From positions 1 through 16,813 of the forward strand of contig JAIKXK010000089.1 of NCBI GenBank assembly GCA_024684155.1: DNA of 16,813 bases, in the 5' to 3' direction. This document shows positions 13,357-16,813 of this stretch, one piece after another. Each line of letters starts with the position of its first letter. Position 1 is the stretch's first letter. A program made the position numbers and the translations under genes. The DNA is from Lachnospiraceae bacterium. GTDB lineage: Bacteria; Bacillota; Clostridia; Lachnospirales; Lachnospiraceae. The notes below the pieces were generated by a model. It saw nothing but the letters and a program-made list of their open reading frames with translations. It had not been told where the DNA came from and ran no database searches.

Positions 13357-13845
13357 TTAAATGGTCTTTACATCTTTTCCGACAGCTTTGATTAAATAAC
13401 TTCCATCTTCGCTATATAATTCAACAGTTCGTCCGAAATTTAAGCCACAATCCTCTGATATTAGTCTGATACCTAGTTGTTTTAATTTATCTCTACTGGC
13501 CTGGGCGTTCTTTTCTCCTACATTGATAGTGGAAGCATTTGCTCCACTCATAGCAAACATTTTTGCACCCCCAGCGATTTTAGCAACTATACGTGTTTTA
13601 CTAGCACCAGCTGCAATCATATCGTCATATAATTTTTGTATTCCGGTATCGGCAAATTTAGCAATATTACTGTTATTACGTATTGCAGTACTATCCGGTA
13701 ACATTATGTGAGCCAATCCTGTAACTTTTGTGACGGGATCGTATAAAGCGATTCCGATACAAGAGCCCAATCCAATGGTTGTTAGATTGTCAGGTGGCTT
13801 ACAAATTTTAAGATCTGCCATACCGACCTTAATCATCTGTCCCAT
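13357..13845 (-). CDS. cheD: Chemoreceptor glutamine deamidase and CheC activator
   Basis: A 162-residue CheD. It deamidates specific glutamines of methyl-accepting chemotaxis proteins and binds CheC, raising its CheY-P phosphatase activity, as known in B. subtilis and Thermotoga. The Thr-Cys-His catalytic triad is present: Thr23, Cys29 in GLGSCIGIALYD, and His46 in GLAHIMLP, with the same spacing as Thr21/Cys27/His44 of T. maritima CheD. The conserved KIAGGAKMF and end region SEDCGLNFGRTVELYSEDG (about 129-148) are intact. ATG start with GGGGAG at 13852-13857. It lies 19 bases after cheC, the usual pairing. Confidence 0.96.
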   Translation of the reverse strand: MGQMIKVGMADLKICKPPDNLTTIGLGSCIGIALYDPVTKVTGLAHIMLPDSTAIRNNSNIAKFADTGIQKLYDDMIAAGASKTRIVAKIAGGAKMFAMSGANASTINVGEKNAQASRDKLKQLGIRLISEDCGLNFGRTVELYSEDGSYLIKAVGKDVKTI

Positions 13846-13864
13846 GCACGTCTCCCCTTCTCAA

Positions 13865-14485
13865 TTAAATCGGAACCCCTAAGGCACTTAATATTTTAGC
13901 ATAAGAATCGCCTTCAGGCATTAGAATAAAATATCCACTAATTCCTAAATCATCACCAATTTCCGTTTTAATGATCAAAGCGTTATCACTAACCATACCA
14001 AACTGGATTGCTGGAACTGATAAAATAGCTCCTGCCATATCAACAGCTACATATGGAATGGTAGGCGTGATGGTTAGATTTGTTAATCCTGATAATGCAT
14101 TTAAATATGCACCTGCGATAATATTACCGATTTCTTTAACGGCTGATAAATCCATCTCGTCAAAGTCTTCCATATATTCAGGATCTCGCATCATCATACG
14201 ATTGACCAAATGGTGTGCCGAAGGCAGATCCAATAAGAACATCATACTACCAGTAATATCGGTTTCAACACCTAACATAATACCAACAATAATGTCCTCT
14301 TCAGAACCAATAATACTACCAATTTTTTCAACTGGAGTTAAATCTACCATAGGTACACTCATATCGACTTTTAAAGAAAGCATATTGGCGATGGCCGTTG
14401 TAGCGTTACCAGCGCCAATATTACCAATTTCTTTAAGGACGTCAATATATTTGTCATTAATTTCTTCTACACTTATATCTGACAT
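13865..14485 (-). CDS. cheC: CheY-P phosphatase CheC
   Basis: A 206-residue CheC, a CheC/FliY/CheX-family phosphatase that dephosphorylates CheY-P and takes part in adaptation together with CheD. Both active-site motifs are present: E-x-x-N with Glu19/Asn22 (LKEIGNIGAGNA) and Glu118/Asn121 (VKEIGNIIAGAY), so both half-sites should be functional. Length matches B. subtilis CheC (209). It lacks the N-terminal FliM-like peptide of FliY. ATG start with an AGAGGAT Shine-Dalgarno directly after the cheW stop, 11 bases between the genes. Its conserved helix for CheD binding is expected near the C-terminal half but cannot be assigned by eye. Confidence 0.96.
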   Translation of the reverse strand: MSDISVEEINDKYIDVLKEIGNIGAGNATTAIANMLSLKVDMSVPMVDLTPVEKIGSIIGSEEDIIVGIMLGVETDITGSMMFLLDLPSAHHLVNRMMMRDPEYMEDFDEMDLSAVKEIGNIIAGAYLNALSGLTNLTITPTIPYVAVDMAGAILSVPAIQFGMVSDNALIIKTEIGDDLGISGYFILMPEGDSYAKILSALGVPI

Positions 14486-14496
14486 ATATTATCCTC

Positions 14497-14961
14497 TTAT
14501 GATACAGCAACCTCATCGACAATAGAGTTGATTTCAAAGATAGAAATAAGTTCATCTCCACTCTTTCCGATTCCGTTAATGTATGTGTTTCCTTGTCTCT
14601 TAGAATTCTGAGCACTACGATCGATTTCAGATTCACCAAGAGAAATGACTTCTTTTACTTCATCTACTAAAATTCCAACAAGTCCCTGAAGCTCTAATTT
14701 AAGGATAATGATACGTGATTGATTTGTAATCACATCTTCACCTAATCCCATTTTATTACGAGCACTCATAACAGGTACAATTTCACCACGAAGGTTAATG
14801 ATTCCCGGATAATATGAAGGTGCCTTTGGAACTCTTGTAATCTTTTGCATACGAACAATATTATCAACTAAAGAAATGTTAATACCATACTGTTCACTGC
14901 CTATTTTTACGACGATATATTGGATCTTCTCCTCTTCCGTCATGTCTAATTCATTTGCCAT
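14497..14961 (-). CDS. cheW: Chemotaxis coupling protein CheW
   Basis: A 154-residue adaptor joining chemoreceptors to the CheA kinase in the receptor array at the membrane. It is a single CheW (SH3-like beta) domain: QYIVVKIGSEQYGINISLVDNI at 14-35 (two segments), the hallmark PGIINLRGEIVPV at 52-64, and GLVGILVDEVKEVISL in the second half. Length is normal. ATG start with GGGAGG at 14969-14974, which reaches to the cheA stop codon, implying coupled translation with cheA. Confidence 0.97.
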   Translation of the reverse strand: MANELDMTEEEKIQYIVVKIGSEQYGINISLVDNIVRMQKITRVPKAPSYYPGIINLRGEIVPVMSARNKMGLGEDVITNQSRIIILKLELQGLVGILVDEVKEVISLGESEIDRSAQNSKRQGNTYINGIGKSGDELISIFEINSIVDEVAVS

Positions 14962-14974
14962 GGTATAACCTCCC

Positions 14975-16813
14975 TTAAATCAAAGTATTAACGTCAATAA
15001 TTAAAGCAACTTCACCATCACCAAGGATAGTTGCACCTGAGATTAACTTATTGTTTTCGATAACTTTACCAAGTGATTTAATAACGATTTCCTGCTGTCC
15101 CATAAGGTTATCAACAACAAGACCAGCGTAGCTATCACCTTTTTTAACAACAACAACAGTTAAGTTTTCAGGTTCTTCCTCTCTAGGTTCGCAATCAAGT
15201 AACTGATCCAAACGAATGATTGGAATAACAAGTCCTCTTAAATGAATAACTTCTTTTGCTTCAACATATTTGATATCATTAACGGAAATATCTTCAATGT
15301 TCATAATGCTTCCTAATGCAATTGCATATTTTTCATCTCTGATTTCAACCATCAAAGCCTGAATAATTGCAAGTGTTAATGGAAGTCTTACAGTAAAGGT
15401 TGAACCTTGTCCTAAAGTAGATTTAACTTCTACATCTCCGCCTAAAGCTTCGATATTTGATTTAACTACGTCAAGACCAACACCTCGACCGGAAATATCT
15501 GTGATTTGTTTTGCCATTGAGAAAGAAGGCATAAACAGAAAATCGATAATTTCTTTCTGAGATAAGGTTTCTGCATCCTCTGGAGATACAATTCCTCGTT
15601 CAATTGCTTTTTGAAGAACTCTCTCAGTATCAATACCGCCACCATCGTCTCCGACCTGGATAATAACGTTGTTACCTTCCTGGAAAGCGTTTAAGAAGAT
15701 AGAACCTTCTTCTGGTTTTCCAGCAGCTTTACGTACTTCAGGAGACTCAATACCGTGGTCAGCTGAGTTACGAAGTAAATGCTGAAGTGGATCACCAATC
15801 TGATCTACTACAGTACGATCTAATTCTGTTTCCTCACCAGTCATAACTAAATCCATTGGCTTATTAAGCTTTCTGGATAAGTCACGGATCATACGAGGGA
15901 ATTTATTAACAGTACTTTCAATTGGAACCATTCGAACCTTCATAACAGATTCATGAAGATTTGTGGTAATTCTCTCTAAGTATTCAATTTGTTCCTGTAA
16001 TACCTGTGAATCGTATTCTGTTCCCGATTGCTCAGATGCACTAATAGATACAATAGAGTTCTTTGCAATAATAAGCTCAGATACCTGATTCATTAATGCA
16101 TCTAATTTTTCAATATCTACACGTACAGTACGGGCTGTAACAGGCTTATTAGCAGCTTTCTTTGCAGCAGGTGTCTGGGCTTTAGCATCTGCTTTTGCAG
16201 CAGGTTTTGCTGCTGGTGCAGGAGCTGGTGCAGCAGGTTCTTCTGCTTTTTCTTCTACTTTTTCTTCCGCAGGTTTTTCGTACATTTCTGCTGTAACTTC
16301 ACCTAAATCTACAGATTCGATTTCAGAAACGGCACCTACAGAAGATTTAATAGCCTCTGTATCACTAGAGTCTGAACTCATAATACAGCTAAATGCCAAA
16401 TCAAATTTTTCATCTTCGATATCCTGTGAAGCTGGATCATAGTGAAGAATATCACCAAAATCTTCCAATGCTTTAAATACAAGGAATGCACGAGCTGCTT
16501 TAAGTAAGCACTCTTTTTGAATATGAATGGTCATCCCGTAAACATGTAATCCAGATTCCTGTGCTTCACGGATTTTTGAAATATCATTTTCATCAATTTT
16601 TAAAACTTTAAAATGATCTTTTCCGTTTGGATCTTCAGAACCGGCAGATTCTTCCTCACTAGATTCTACAGAAGCTTCTTCCTTAGGAGCTTCTTCTTTT
16701 GCAGCAGGAGCATCTCCGGCAGATCCGTCTAAATAAGAATTTAATTTTGTAATCAATACTTCGTTGTCTTCGGTTCCTTCATCTGAAGTAGCCTTAACAG
16801 TTTCAAGATATGC
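14975..16813 (-). CDS. cheA: Chemotaxis histidine kinase CheA, 5' end beyond the window
   Basis: 612 codons are visible and the frame is open to the right edge, so the N-terminus is missing. The TTG at 16754-16756 is an internal Leu codon, not a start: the residues before it (AYLETVKATSDEG and on) look like the end of the P1 Hpt domain, so the phosphorylated histidine lies outside. Counting visible residues: P2 CheY-binding domain about 65-145, an Ala/Pro/Glu/Lys-rich linker about 179-226, P3 dimerisation helices about 228-300, P4 ATPase about 300-480 with N box HLLRNSADHG (345-354), G1 DDGGGID (389-395) and G2 GRGVGLD (442-448), then the P5 CheW-like domain to the end. CheA passes phosphate to CheY and CheB in response to receptors. 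First of the che genes visible here. Confidence 0.96.
   Translation of the reverse strand, partial: AYLETVKATSDEGTEDNEVLITKLNSYLDGSAGDAPAAKEEAPKEEASVESSEEESAGSEDPNGKDHFKVLKIDENDISKIREAQESGLHVYGMTIHIQKECLLKAARAFLVFKALEDFGDILHYDPASQDIEDEKFDLAFSCIMSSDSSDTEAIKSSVGAVSEIESVDLGEVTAEMYEKPAEEKVEEKAEEPAAPAPAPAAKPAAKADAKAQTPAAKKAANKPVTARTVRVDIEKLDALMNQVSELIIAKNSIVSISASEQSGTEYDSQVLQEQIEYLERITTNLHESVMKVRMVPIESTVNKFPRMIRDLSRKLNKPMDLVMTGEETELDRTVVDQIGDPLQHLLRNSADHGIESPEVRKAAGKPEEGSIFLNAFQEGNNVIIQVGDDGGGIDTERVLQKAIERGIVSPEDAETLSQKEIIDFLFMPSFSMAKQITDISGRGVGLDVVKSNIEALGGDVEVKSTLGQGSTFTVRLPLTLAIIQALMVEIRDEKYAIALGSIMNIEDISVNDIKYVEAKEVIHLRGLVIPIIRLDQLLDCEPREEEPENLTVVVVKKGDSYAGLVVDNLMGQQEIVIKSLGKVIENNKLISGATILGDGEVALIIDVNTLI

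Noticed and set aside
13640..13665. A SigD-type promoter (GCCGATA sequence on the minus strand inside cheD)
   Set aside because: No TAAA element at the required distance of about 15 bases, and it lies within a coding sequence.
13971..14525. Plus-strand 184-codon open frame opposite cheC
   Set aside because: Antisense shadow of cheC, which has both catalytic motifs and normal spacing; the antisense product has no recognisable features.
14975..16756. CheA starting at the TTG codon at 16754-16756
   Set aside because: The frame remains open to the window edge with Hpt-like sequence before it, and a P1-less CheA could not be phosphorylated; the gene is simply cut by the window.

Overview
The window is a stretch of chromosome from a low-GC, flagellated Gram-positive bacterium, most likely a member of Clostridia close to the Lachnospiraceae. 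The evidence is the AT-rich composition, the strong GGAGG-type ribosome binding sites, the CheC/CheD chemotaxis proteins, and a gene order that matches the end of the Bacillus subtilis fla/che operon followed by its translation and lipid genes (cheA-cheW-cheC-cheD-sigD-swrB, then rpsB-tsf-pyrH-frr-uppS-cdsA-dxr-rasP). Every gene I can support lies on the minus strand, so transcription runs from the right edge to the left edge. No tRNA, rRNA, CRISPR array, insertion sequence or prophage is visible, and no gap between genes exceeds about 160 bases.

Region 1 (16813 down to about 8919) is the 3' end of a motility/chemotaxis operon: cheA (5' end off the window), cheW, cheC, cheD, a small two-helix membrane protein, sigD, a FapA-family (DUF342) protein, a disordered 107-residue protein, a membrane-anchored coiled-coil protein in the position of swrB, and a membrane-anchored protein with an MltG/YceG-type N-terminal subdomain but no transglycosylase domain. 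The genes are spaced by 3 to about 25 bases. The block ends in a strong intrinsic terminator whose stem begins inside the last codons of the final gene.

Region 2 (about 8918 down to 6861) is the translation pair rpsB-tsf. It has a 138-base leader containing inverted repeats that could form alternative structures, and a hairpin follows tsf. EF-Ts is unusually long.

Region 3 (6834 down to 5089) is a two-gene insertion not found at this place in B. subtilis: a membrane-anchored CE4 (NodB-type) polysaccharide deacetylase and a bactofilin. It interrupts the otherwise conserved tsf-pyrH junction and looks like a cell-envelope module.

Region 4 (5073 down to 1) returns to the core order: pyrH and frr, an intrinsic terminator, then uppS, cdsA, dxr, rseP and the first 13 codons of a probable ispG. 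Dxr and IspG make isoprenoid precursors, UppS builds the undecaprenyl carrier lipid, CdsA makes CDP-diacylglycerol, and RseP is a site-2 intramembrane protease. Three genes here (frr, dxr, rseP) start with TTG, each behind a good Shine-Dalgarno that overlaps or adjoins the end of the preceding gene.

The most interesting accessory content is the deacetylase-bactofilin pair, the cluster of uncharacterised motility-linked proteins between cheD and rpsB, the structured rpsB leader, and the extended EF-Ts. All functional assignments rest on motifs and gene order read by eye; no database search was run.
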